From: Nosocomiicoccus ampullae
Lineage (GTDB): Bacteria > Bacillota > Bacilli > Staphylococcales > Salinicoccaceae
Direction: 5' to 3'
Length of the DNA: 22,845 bases
Assembly: GCF_001696685.1 (NCBI RefSeq)
Contig: NZ_MBFG01000022.1
Coordinates: 1-22,845, forward strand
Within the stretch, counting starts at the first letter, position 1; each line of letters opens with the position of its first letter. A model generated the notes under the pieces. The model was not told the DNA's origin and made no database searches. It saw only the letters and a list, made by a program, of their open reading frames with translations. A program made the position numbers and the translations under genes. Shown here piece after piece: positions 6,724 to 13,414 of the stretch.

Positions 6724-6758
6724 AAAAACAAACTCGGTATCATTTAGATACTCGAGTT
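6724..6758 (-). terminator. Terminator overlapping the end of mhqR
   Basis: On the minus strand AACTCGAGTATC (6758-6747) pairs with GATACCGAGTT (6741-6731) with one bulge, followed by TGTTTTT. The mhqR stop codon lies inside the hairpin. It would separate mhqR from mhqED, partially or fully. Confidence 0.65.
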
Positions 6759-7171
6759 GAAACTGTTTTTAATGATTCTCTAAGCTGAGTTAACGACGCA
6801 TCATCTAAATCTTGAAAGCATGATTCAATCATTTGAGCATGACTTGGAAACACCGAATCAATCAACTGATATCCCTTTTCAGTCAAACTCGCATAATACG
6901 TACGCTTATCCGATGGATCTTGTGTACGAACGACATAATTACGTTTTTCTAAACTATCGATCACATACGTCGTTGAACTACTCGCGATGAGAATTTTTTC
7001 TTTTATTTGTTGAATGGGTTGTGGCCCTTTGTTATATAACACTTCAAGTACCGCAAATTCATTCACAGTCAGGCCGTGACATTTTATATCTGCTTTAACG
7101 CGCTTAAAAAAATTATCTGTCGTACGTTTAAGTGCAACGAATGTTTTTAAAGCATCGCTTTGTCTCGTCAT
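6740..7171 (-). CDS. mhqR: MarR-type quinone-sensing repressor MhqR
   Basis: A 143-residue MarR-family winged-helix repressor. The central wHTH shows LTVNEFAVLEVLYNKGPQPIQQIKEKI, then the recognition helix SSSTTYVIDSLEKR and the wing DPSDKRTYYASLTEKG, with flanking dimerisation helices at both ends. MhqR represses mhq genes and is released by quinones; in S. aureus it controls mhqRED (established knowledge). A Cys near residue 30 (IKCHGL) and another in ESCFQDL could be discussed as sensors, but no sensing role is shown by sequence. The gene has a consensus promoter, and an operator palindrome lies over the transcription start, so it is autoregulated. SD AAGGAG precedes the ATG. Confidence 0.9.
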   Translation of the reverse strand: MTRQSDALKTFVALKRTTDNFFKRVKADIKCHGLTVNEFAVLEVLYNKGPQPIQQIKEKILIASSSTTYVIDSLEKRNYVVRTQDPSDKRTYYASLTEKGYQLIDSVFPSHAQMIESCFQDLDDASLTQLRESLKTVSTRVSK

Positions 7172-7191
7172 AAAATGTCACTCCTTATAAT

Positions 7192-7209
7192 TATTTCGAA
7201 TTCGAACTA
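7192..7209 (-). promoter_or_regulatory. MhqR operator at the mhqR transcription start
   Basis: TATTTCGAATTCGAACTA shares its core TATTTCGAATTCGAA with the mhqE operator, with mismatches in one arm only. It covers the predicted start (about 7203) of the 7210-7238 promoter, so binding would block initiation. Confidence 0.78.
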
Positions 7210-7238
7210 ATTGTATGATGTTATATAAATCTTGTCAA
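7210..7238 (-). promoter_or_regulatory. Promoter of mhqR
   Basis: A perfect -35 TTGACA (7238-7233) and -10 TACAAT (7215-7210) are separated by 17 bases. The -35 begins only six bases beyond the stop of the upstream lipoprotein gene. Confidence 0.75.
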
Positions 7239-7243
7239 CAAAT

Positions 7244-7804
7244 TTATTTTTCCTTAAGTTTAAATCCTGCTTGTTCGAGTTCCTTAATCGTTAAATCAAG
7301 GCTTATTTTTTGTATTTCACCAGTCTTGTTATCTTCTGCTGGACGTACTAATTCATTTAACTTTTCTGGACTTATTTTTGAATACTCGACCTCGATCGTT
7401 TCTATGAAATGATCGTCTTTAAATTCTACATCGTAATTTAAACCTTCTTCACCTTCATACGCTTCAAAAGCATCGATGTCTTCAAATCTTTGCTTTGCCT
7501 CATCTTTATTAGAAACGTTAATGGCTTCGTAATCTGCTTTTGTTGTCGTAACTTGGCGGATGAGTTCCTCACCTTTATGAATTAAATCAACCGTCACTAA
7601 AATACCCTGCTCTTCTTTCTCGTATGTGACAGTCTCTTCTTTAGTTTCACTTTCCTCTTCTTTAGGTTCGCTAGTCTCTTCTTTATTTTCAACTGGTTCT
7701 TGTTGTTTTGCGCTTTTTACTTCCTCACTGTTATCATCATTACTACAAGCAGCAAGTGTGACTAAAACTGCTAAAGATAAAAATATAGAAAATAACTTTT
7801 TCAT
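7244..7804 (-). CDS. YehR-like (DUF1307) lipoprotein
   Basis: A 186-residue lipoprotein with the signal MKKLFSIFLSLAVLVTLAAC, lipobox LAAC and Cys at residue 20. Residues about 22-65 are a strongly acidic, Glu/Lys/Ser-rich linker (for example EETSEPKEEESETKEE), presumably a flexible spacer to the membrane. The remainder matches the DUF1307/YehR pattern: GILVTVDLIHKGEELIRQ, KADYEAINVSNKDEAKQRF, and an end LTIKELEQAGFKLKEK. YehR has no firmly known function. SD AAGGTGG lies seven bases from the ATG. It follows yfcC by 67 bases on the same strand and may be co-transcribed with it. The mhqR promoter starts right after its stop. Confidence 0.82.
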   Translation of the reverse strand: MKKLFSIFLSLAVLVTLAACSNDDNSEEVKSAKQQEPVENKEETSEPKEEESETKEETVTYEKEEQGILVTVDLIHKGEELIRQVTTTKADYEAINVSNKDEAKQRFEDIDAFEAYEGEEGLNYDVEFKDDHFIETIEVEYSKISPEKLNELVRPAEDNKTGEIQKISLDLTIKELEQAGFKLKEK

Positions 7805-7871
7805 TTCAAAACCACCTTAAATTGTTTTGTGTCATAAGTGTAAAGTTATTTTTATCCTTAAGCAAACGATA

Positions 7872-9278
7872 TTAGTATGGTCCGTATCCTGTAACGAGCG
7901 CATATAGAAGCGCAAGCGTTCCAATGACAATCCATGAAAGTAAAATTGGCCAAACAAATTTCAGCCAGTCCGTCCACTTCACGCCACCAACCGCAAGTAC
8001 TGCCATAAGTACACCAGACGTTGGTGCCACGATATTTGTAATACCGTCACCGAGTATAAATGCTAATACACCTGTTTGTCTTGTAATCCCAATGACATCC
8101 GTAATCGGAACCATTAATGGCATAACGATTGCCGCTTGTCCTGTACCGGACGTTACGAGGAAGTTAAACAGTAAGTTAAAAACAAATAACATCAGTCCAC
8201 CTAGATATGTCGGCATTGCTTGTAACGGTACGAGCGTTGCATTTACAATCGTATCAAGAATTTGACTGTTTTCTAATATAATAACGACCGCACGCGCGAG
8301 ACCAACGACTAAAGCACCGTATGTAATACCACGCGCACCTTCAATAAATATTTTAACGAATTTGTTAGGCGAAATACGTGACACAAATCCAACTGTAAAG
8401 CCCATCATTAAAAATACACCAACTAACTCATTAATTCCCCAACTTCTCGTAAATGCTCCCCAGATGAAAAACCCGAGATATCCGACGAAAATGAGTAAGT
8501 TAATTCCGTGTAATACAGTAAATTTCGGAGGTTCAATATTTGTGATTCCTTCATCGTCATTAAATGGTCGATTACCTAATATAGATTTTGACGGATCATT
8601 TTTTACTTTTTTCGCGTAACGATTTGTAAATATAATGACCGATAAAATCATACCGATAAATATAAATACACGTAATGTCATACCAGAAAATAGTGGAAGT
8701 TCTGCTATCGTTTGTGCGAACACTAATACAACTGGGTCAAAAATACCTGCAACCATCCCGGCATAATAGCCGAGGTAAATCATCGATACTCCAATGATCG
8801 CGTCGAGCTTCAAGTTTCGAGCTAACGCAATACCAATCGGTACAAATGCGATTACCGCGTTCGCTACGAGTCCCATAGATGCTAAAATACCAAACGTTAA
8901 GGCAACGAGAGTAATTAAAACCATATAACGGCCCTTTGTCTTTTGAATTAGGACGTTTATTCCGGCATCAATCGCACCAGTATATTCAATAATCTTAACG
9001 ATTCCACCGACTATCAAAATTAAAAATATAATATTCGCAGTATCGATCATCCCTTTTTGTATCGAAACAAATAAATCCAATACATTCGCAGGGTTAGATT
9101 CTACATACGTATAACTTCCTGGAATGACACGCGTTACTCCGTCAACCTCTTCACGTACAAATGTCCCAGCTGGTATTAAGTAAGATAAAACAGCCGCGAG
9201 TAGTACGATACTAAATATAATGACGAATGCATCTGGCATTTCCAGACGTTTATACCACTTTTCTTTTTTCTCCTTCAC
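7872..9278 (-). CDS. YfcC-family membrane transporter (DcuC/AbgT-like superfamily)
   Basis: A 468-residue protein with about a dozen hydrophobic segments. It begins with an amphipathic cytoplasmic stretch and the family signature MPDAFVIIFSIVLLAAVLSY followed by LIPAGTF. Further YfcC landmarks are GGIVKIIEYTGAIDAGI, LVANAVIAFVPIGIALA and a late helix-breaking TSGTGQAAIVMPLMVPI with its partner GDGITNIVAPTSGVLMA. These paired TSG motifs are typical of the ion-transporter superfamily binding site. Substrates of YfcC carriers are poorly defined; C4-dicarboxylate, amino-acid and peptide-like substrates have been suggested for relatives. The start is GTG (9278-9276) with a full AAGGAGG SD. A cre-like site lies between its -35 and -10, implying repression in rich sugar conditions. 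Confidence 0.85.
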   Translation of the reverse strand: MKEKKEKWYKRLEMPDAFVIIFSIVLLAAVLSYLIPAGTFVREEVDGVTRVIPGSYTYVESNPANVLDLFVSIQKGMIDTANIIFLILIVGGIVKIIEYTGAIDAGINVLIQKTKGRYMVLITLVALTFGILASMGLVANAVIAFVPIGIALARNLKLDAIIGVSMIYLGYYAGMVAGIFDPVVLVFAQTIAELPLFSGMTLRVFIFIGMILSVIIFTNRYAKKVKNDPSKSILGNRPFNDDEGITNIEPPKFTVLHGINLLIFVGYLGFFIWGAFTRSWGINELVGVFLMMGFTVGFVSRISPNKFVKIFIEGARGITYGALVVGLARAVVIILENSQILDTIVNATLVPLQAMPTYLGGLMLFVFNLLFNFLVTSGTGQAAIVMPLMVPITDVIGITRQTGVLAFILGDGITNIVAPTSGVLMAVLAVGGVKWTDWLKFVWPILLSWIVIGTLALLYALVTGYGPY

Positions 9279-9309
9279 AATACAACCTCCTTAAAGTAAA
9301 GATACTTTA

Positions 9310-9338
9310 AATATAAGTAAGCGATTACAAAAAGTAAA
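9310..9338 (-). promoter_or_regulatory. Promoter of the YfcC-family gene with a cre-like site in the spacer
   Basis: On the minus strand -35 TTTACT (9338-9333) and -10 TATATT (9315-9310) are 17 bases apart. Between them TGTAATCGCTTACT (9329-9316) fits the CcpA cre consensus TGNNANCGNTNNCA except for the last base. A bound CcpA would exclude RNA polymerase. Confidence 0.6.
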
Positions 9339-9408
9339 GTGATTTTTTATGTTTCTTTTTTAGTAAATGTGTGTAAAGTATTAACGACTACATAGAAGAA
9401 GGTGACTT

Positions 9409-9969
9409 ATGCTTTACAATCAGCTATCGATGCCTACTACGCTTAATGGTTGGATATTTATCGTATTACTTTTGGTATTTATTGTTTTTATTTCCATTTG
9501 GTTTGACAATCGTTTTAAAAAATCTCATCGTGATACAAAAGCGTATCTACTCATAGAAGAGAGTTTAACAACTCTAGACGATAACGAAGAGATTTATAAA
9601 AATATCGATAACGTCCACAATACGTCATCTATCGTCAAAATTACATACAAAGATAATCAACCAATATCGATCGAGAAAACTAAAATCTTTACGACTAAAG
9701 AAGGACATATTAAAACTTCAGAACTTAGTAACAGAAAAAAACGCCTTCGAAAAGAGCTGCTCGATGGCGTAAAGAGTTTTGATACAGTTGAAGGTTTTAA
9801 TTCAAATTATTATAGAGACGGGGAATATTTAGTCGGTAAATCGTATATGAAGCAAGCACTTAATAGCGATACAGAAAGCGAAACATTAATCGGTTTAACT
9901 TTCCCATTTAACAAAAGAGATATACGAAAAAAATTAACGAGAAGCGGGTATGAGAAACATGGAAAATGA
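9409..9969 (+). CDS. Membrane-anchored protein of unknown function
   Basis: This 186-residue protein is not recognised. It has a short N-terminus, one hydrophobic segment at about residues 14-32 (GWIFIVLLLVFIVFISIWF) and then a hydrophilic domain rich in Lys, Asp and Thr. The basic sequence DNRFKKSHR right after the membrane segment suggests the C-terminal domain is cytoplasmic. An AAGGTG SD precedes the ATG by five bases. Its stop codon lies in the loop of the terminator at 9945-9986, and the convergent gene at 9985-10449 is also a single-span protein, but the two show no obvious similarity. No motif allows a function to be proposed. Confidence 0.7.
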   Translation: MLYNQLSMPTTLNGWIFIVLLLVFIVFISIWFDNRFKKSHRDTKAYLLIEESLTTLDDNEEIYKNIDNVHNTSSIVKITYKDNQPISIEKTKIFTTKEGHIKTSELSNRKKRLRKELLDGVKSFDTVEGFNSNYYRDGEYLVGKSYMKQALNSDTESETLIGLTFPFNKRDIRKKLTRSGYEKHGK

Positions 9970-9986
9970 CTCATTACCCGTTTTTT
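9942..9986 (+). terminator. Terminator overlapping the end of the 9409-9969 gene
   Basis: CGGGTATGAG (9945-9954) pairs with CTCATTACCCG (9970-9980) with one bulge, followed by TTTTTT (9981-9986). The gene's last codons and stop lie in the loop. The T-run is on the plus strand only, so effect on the convergent gene is doubtful. Confidence 0.75.
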
Positions 9987-10449
9987 ATTCGTTTATGACT
10001 TCAACGTCTCCTAAATTATCCATACTAAATCGACTCGCACGTGTATTAAACCAGTCTTCTAAAAACTTACGTTTAAATACTTCCTTTAGCTCCGCTTCTT
10101 TACTTTCATCACCAGAAAATGATTCGTACAGCACTTTATCTGAAGCATTATAACGCACGGTATACACACTATCCCCATCAAACAATTCGACGACAAATCC
10201 ACCATCTACATCTGAAAAATTATATTTCACGCGCATTTCATCGATTTCTTTAACATTTTCATACTTTGTTTCAATCGCGTCTTTTTCTTTATCGAACACA
10301 GTCGATGAAGATGCGTACTTCGTTTTCGAAATCGAATATATTTCTTCGTACACATTTGCATACTTTTGGTGGTTTGCGATCTTAAAACCTGCAACCACGA
10401 TAAATGCTACAAATAATATCGCAAGCCCTATAAATACAGGTCGTTTCAT
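9985..10449 (-). CDS. Putative exported or membrane-anchored protein of unknown function
   Basis: A 154-residue protein starting KRPVFIGLAILFVAFIVVAG, a basic N-terminus and one hydrophobic segment, which could be a signal anchor or uncleaved signal peptide. There is no lipobox. The remainder is a soluble domain with alternating charged and aromatic residues and repeated strand-like stretches (GGFVVELFDGDSVYTVRYNA, DKVLYESFSGD), which would suit a small extracytoplasmic beta-rich domain. I do not recognise the family. SD GGAG lies nine bases before the ATG. It is transcribed toward the 9409-9969 gene and away from the SLC13 carrier. Confidence 0.68.
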   Translation of the reverse strand: MKRPVFIGLAILFVAFIVVAGFKIANHQKYANVYEEIYSISKTKYASSSTVFDKEKDAIETKYENVKEIDEMRVKYNFSDVDGGFVVELFDGDSVYTVRYNASDKVLYESFSGDESKEAELKEVFKRKFLEDWFNTRASRFSMDNLGDVEVINE

Positions 10450-10585
10450 GTTATTATCTCCGTTTCACATATGATTACTTTAATTGTGCAATTTAAACGA
10501 TTATTTGTCCACTCGATTTCTTTTAGAAAGTGCTATAAATCTAGCTTTTTTAGATTAATATCGATGAAAAACGTCTATATATGTA

Positions 10586-10616
10586 ATGACGATTAAAAAT
10601 ATAACAATATCGTCAT
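10586..10616. repeat. Inverted repeat upstream of the SLC13 carrier gene
   Basis: ATGACGAT (10586-10593) and ATCGTCAT (10609-10616) are perfect 8-base inverted arms, centres about 23 bases apart, in the 249-base divergent region 10450-10698. No T-run follows, so an operator is more likely than a terminator. The region also contains TTTATAAT-like -10 sequence near 10648-10655; nothing else is clear in it. Confidence 0.45.
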
Positions 10617-10701
10617 AGTTTGCGCTTATTTTCACATAGATAGCCTTTATAATAAGAGTGAGACTATTATTTGATTTAATAGTATAGAAAGGGATGGTTT
10701 G

Positions 10702-12219
10702 ATGAGTCGTGAAAACGATCAAACACAAAATAAAAAACGTTCTCTGAACATCGTTTGGACGGTTGTAGCATTCGTCGTATTATTTGCTATATTACTTATG
10801 CCGACACCAGACGGTTTACCAGTCGTTGCACATATGGCGCTTGCGATTTTAGCGTTTGCTGTCATTATGTGGGTGACTGAAGCGGTATCTTATCCGACAT
10901 CTTCAGTAATGATTCTCGCACTGATTATATTACTCATCGGGTTTAGCCCAGCAGGTGAATTAGGAGATTATTTAACAAAAGGAGCAGCGTCAGGTAGTGA
11001 CTTAGTAGGTACGAAAAACTCTCTATCACTGGCGTTTAGTGGGTATTCTTCATCTGCACTTGTCCTTGTAGCAGCAGCACTATTTTTAGCTGCAGCAATG
11101 CAAGCGACAAATTTACACAAACGTTTAGCACTCGTCGTCTTATCGCTCGTTGGTAATAAGACGTCACGTATCGTCATCGGTAGTATTATCGTTGCGATTA
11201 TTTTAGCGTTCTTCGTTCCATCTGCAACAGCGCGTGCTGGAGCAGTCATTCCGATTTTAATCGGTATGATTACAGCGTTTAATATTTCAAAAGATAGTAA
11301 ACTCGCAGGTTTACTCGTCATCACTGCAGTACAAGCCGTATCTATTTGGAACATCGGTATTAAAACTGCAGCAGCGCAAAACTTAGTTGCAGTAAACTTT
11401 ATTAGCGACACGATGGGCGTCGACATTTCATGGGGTGAATGGTTCTTATACGCAGCTCCGTGGTCGATCTTAATGTCTATAGTCCTTTACTTTGTCATGA
11501 TGAAAGTCATGAAACCTGAGTACGATGAAGTACCTGGTGGTTCTGAAATGATTAAACAACAGCTCGATGACATGGGTAAAATTTCTGGACGTGAGTGGCG
11601 TTTAATCATCATCTCAGTATTACTACTTCTCGGATGGGCAACTGAAAAAGTACTCCACCCGATCGATTCTTCATCGTTAACTTTAATTGCGATTGCAATT
11701 ATGTTAATGCCTAAAATTGGCGTCATCAAATGGGAAGACGCTGTCAAATATATCCCATGGGGTACAGTAATCGTGTTCGGTGCGGGTATCTCACTCGGTA
11801 GTTTACTACTAAACACAGGTGGCGCGCAGTGGTTAAGTGATAAAACATTCGGATCACTTGGATTAGACTCAATGCCGATTCTTGCAACGATCATCATCGT
11901 ATCAATCTTTAACGTACTCATCCACTTAGGATTTGCGAGTGCGACAAGTTTAGCAGCGGCGCTAATTCCAGTATTTATATCACTTACAGCGACATTAGAC
12001 TTAGGTGACCAAGCAATAGGTTTCGTATTAATTCAACAATTTGTAATCAGCTTTGGATTCCTACTACCAATCAGTTCACCACAAGGAATGCTCGCATACG
12101 GTACAGAAACATTTACTGTTAAACAATACTTTAAAGCAGGTGTCCCACTAACAATTATCGGGTTACTCTTAATATTCCTATTCAGTGCAACATACTGGAA
12201 ATGGATTGGTTTAATCTAA
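10702..12219 (+). CDS. SLC13/DASS-family anion (di/tricarboxylate-type) transporter
   Basis: A 505-residue polytopic protein with about 12 hydrophobic segments. It matches the divalent-anion symporter/SLC13 family: MALAILAFAVIMWVTEAVSY near the N-terminus, the re-entrant hairpin around FVPSATARAGAVIPI (residues 172-185), a second one at LIHLGFASATSLAAALIP (406-423), and the ending SSPQGMLAYGTETF. In Na+-coupled members these hairpins carry SNT motifs; here both read SAT (174-176 and 413-415), so ion coupling or substrate may differ. I start at ATG 10702 because AAAGGG is eight bases upstream; an in-frame TTG one codon earlier is less likely. A strong terminator follows at once, so it is transcribed alone. 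Substrate is not determined. Confidence 0.85.
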   Translation: MSRENDQTQNKKRSLNIVWTVVAFVVLFAILLMPTPDGLPVVAHMALAILAFAVIMWVTEAVSYPTSSVMILALIILLIGFSPAGELGDYLTKGAASGSDLVGTKNSLSLAFSGYSSSALVLVAAALFLAAAMQATNLHKRLALVVLSLVGNKTSRIVIGSIIVAIILAFFVPSATARAGAVIPILIGMITAFNISKDSKLAGLLVITAVQAVSIWNIGIKTAAAQNLVAVNFISDTMGVDISWGEWFLYAAPWSILMSIVLYFVMMKVMKPEYDEVPGGSEMIKQQLDDMGKISGREWRLIIISVLLLLGWATEKVLHPIDSSSLTLIAIAIMLMPKIGVIKWEDAVKYIPWGTVIVFGAGISLGSLLLNTGGAQWLSDKTFGSLGLDSMPILATIIIVSIFNVLIHLGFASATSLAAALIPVFISLTATLDLGDQAIGFVLIQQFVISFGFLLPISSPQGMLAYGTETFTVKQYFKAGVPLTIIGLLLIFLFSATYWKWIGLI

Positions 12220-12226
12220 AATACTA

Positions 12227-12262
12227 AAAGCGTGTTGAACAAAACGTTCAGCACGCTTTATT
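12227..12262 (+). terminator. Terminator after the SLC13 carrier gene
   Basis: AAAGCGTGTTGAAC (12227-12240) pairs with GTTCAGCACGCTTT (12246-12259), 14 bp with one G-T pair and a 5-base loop. T-run is short (TTTATTAATTT). Confidence 0.8.
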
Positions 12263-12355
12263 AATTTAAGTCAGTGTGTTACAAATTAAACATAAGCCAC
12301 AAGTTGAAAAAAGCAAATTAACTACAGAAGAAGTTTAATTTACGGAGGGTTTTAA

Positions 12356-13297
12356 GTGAAAACTTTTAACGATCAAGAAATCGAACAAGTTTATAAGATG
12401 GATGAAGCTATTAAGGATACGTACAGCACTTTACAGACTTTAAATGAAGGCCTCATTAAAATGGAACAGCGTACTGTAATTCCTGTTGAAGGCGATAAAG
12501 TAATGCTTTACATGCCTTGTGTTGATAATAAAGAGAAATTTTCAGCAGTGAAAATTATCTCAATTTACCCGGACAATGCTAAAGACGGCTACCCTGCGAC
12601 TCAAGCAGTTACTGTACTCACAGAACTCGAGCACGGTGAAAACGTCGCAGTACTCAGTGCGAGTTATTTAACACGATTACGTACTGGTGCAATGACAGGT
12701 ATCGCTACAGACTTACTCGCTAAAAAAGATGCAAAAGAATTAGGTATCATTGGAACTGGCGGTATGGCGTTTGAGCAAGCACTCGGTGTACTTGAAGTGC
12801 GTGATATTAAAACGATTCGCCTATTTAACCGTACGTTAAGTAAATGTGATGACTTTAAAGCACGTCTTGAAGCACATGGTGTAAAAGCAGATATCGAAAT
12901 ATGTGAGAACGTAAACGACGTAACACGCGCTTCAGATATCATCAATACCGCAACAAACTCTACTGAAGCAGTATTTGAAGACGAACATGTAAAAGACGGC
13001 GCACACATTAATGGTCTCGGATCATATATGCCAGAGATGCGTGAAATTCATACCGACTCAATTAAACGTGCACGCCACGTCATATTCGACGACGTCGACG
13101 GTGTAATCGAAGAAGCAGGTGAATTCATTCACGCTGTTAAAACTGGTGACTTTAAGTGGGAAAAAGCAATCGGTTTAAACGATGCATTAGATCAAGAATT
13201 TGAAAGAGATGAAAAAGACATTACAATCTTCAAATCAGTCGGTGCATCATACTACGATATGTCAGCAGCAATTGGCGCATATAAAAAATTAGTTTAA
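12356..13297 (+). CDS. Ornithine cyclodeaminase / mu-crystallin family NAD(P)-dependent enzyme
   Basis: A 313-residue member of the OCD/mu-crystallin family. The N-terminal half contains MLYMPCVDN and AVKIISIYPDN, where Lys66 fits the family's substrate-binding Lys. It is followed by LTRLRTGAMTGIAT, whose Arg corresponds to the conserved carboxylate-binding Arg. A Rossmann domain starts LGIIGTGGMAFEQA (GxGxxA, about 130-141). The C-terminal part contains INGLGSYMPEMREI and the acidic DDVDGVIEEAGE. Reactions in the family include ornithine cyclodeamination, alanine dehydrogenation, reduction of cyclic imino acids and siderophore-precursor synthesis. The sequence alone does not decide. GTG start at 12356 with GGAGGG six bases upstream. 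It lies between two carriers but has terminators on both sides. Confidence 0.85.
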   Translation: MKTFNDQEIEQVYKMDEAIKDTYSTLQTLNEGLIKMEQRTVIPVEGDKVMLYMPCVDNKEKFSAVKIISIYPDNAKDGYPATQAVTVLTELEHGENVAVLSASYLTRLRTGAMTGIATDLLAKKDAKELGIIGTGGMAFEQALGVLEVRDIKTIRLFNRTLSKCDDFKARLEAHGVKADIEICENVNDVTRASDIINTATNSTEAVFEDEHVKDGAHINGLGSYMPEMREIHTDSIKRARHVIFDDVDGVIEEAGEFIHAVKTGDFKWEKAIGLNDALDQEFERDEKDITIFKSVGASYYDMSAAIGAYKKLV

Positions 13298-13311
13298 TTT
13301 TTACTTTTAAA

Positions 13312-13340
13312 GAGAAGCTTTATTTAAGCTTCTCGTTTTT
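13312..13340 (+). terminator. Terminator after the OCD-family gene
   Basis: Perfect stem GAGAAGCTT (13312-13320) / AAGCTTCTC (13326-13334), loop of five, then GTTTTTATTT. Confidence 0.88.
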
Positions 13341-13414
13341 ATTTCTACGAAATATTTAAAATTGTGTTACACTAGCTAATATTGATTTTTTAATTTAATC
13401 AAAGGGGATTTTAT

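Noticed and set aside
7215..7245. Hairpin AAATTTGT / ACAAGATTT after the YehR-like gene as a terminator
   Set aside because: Short, mismatched and without a T-run; it coincides with the -35 of the mhqR promoter.
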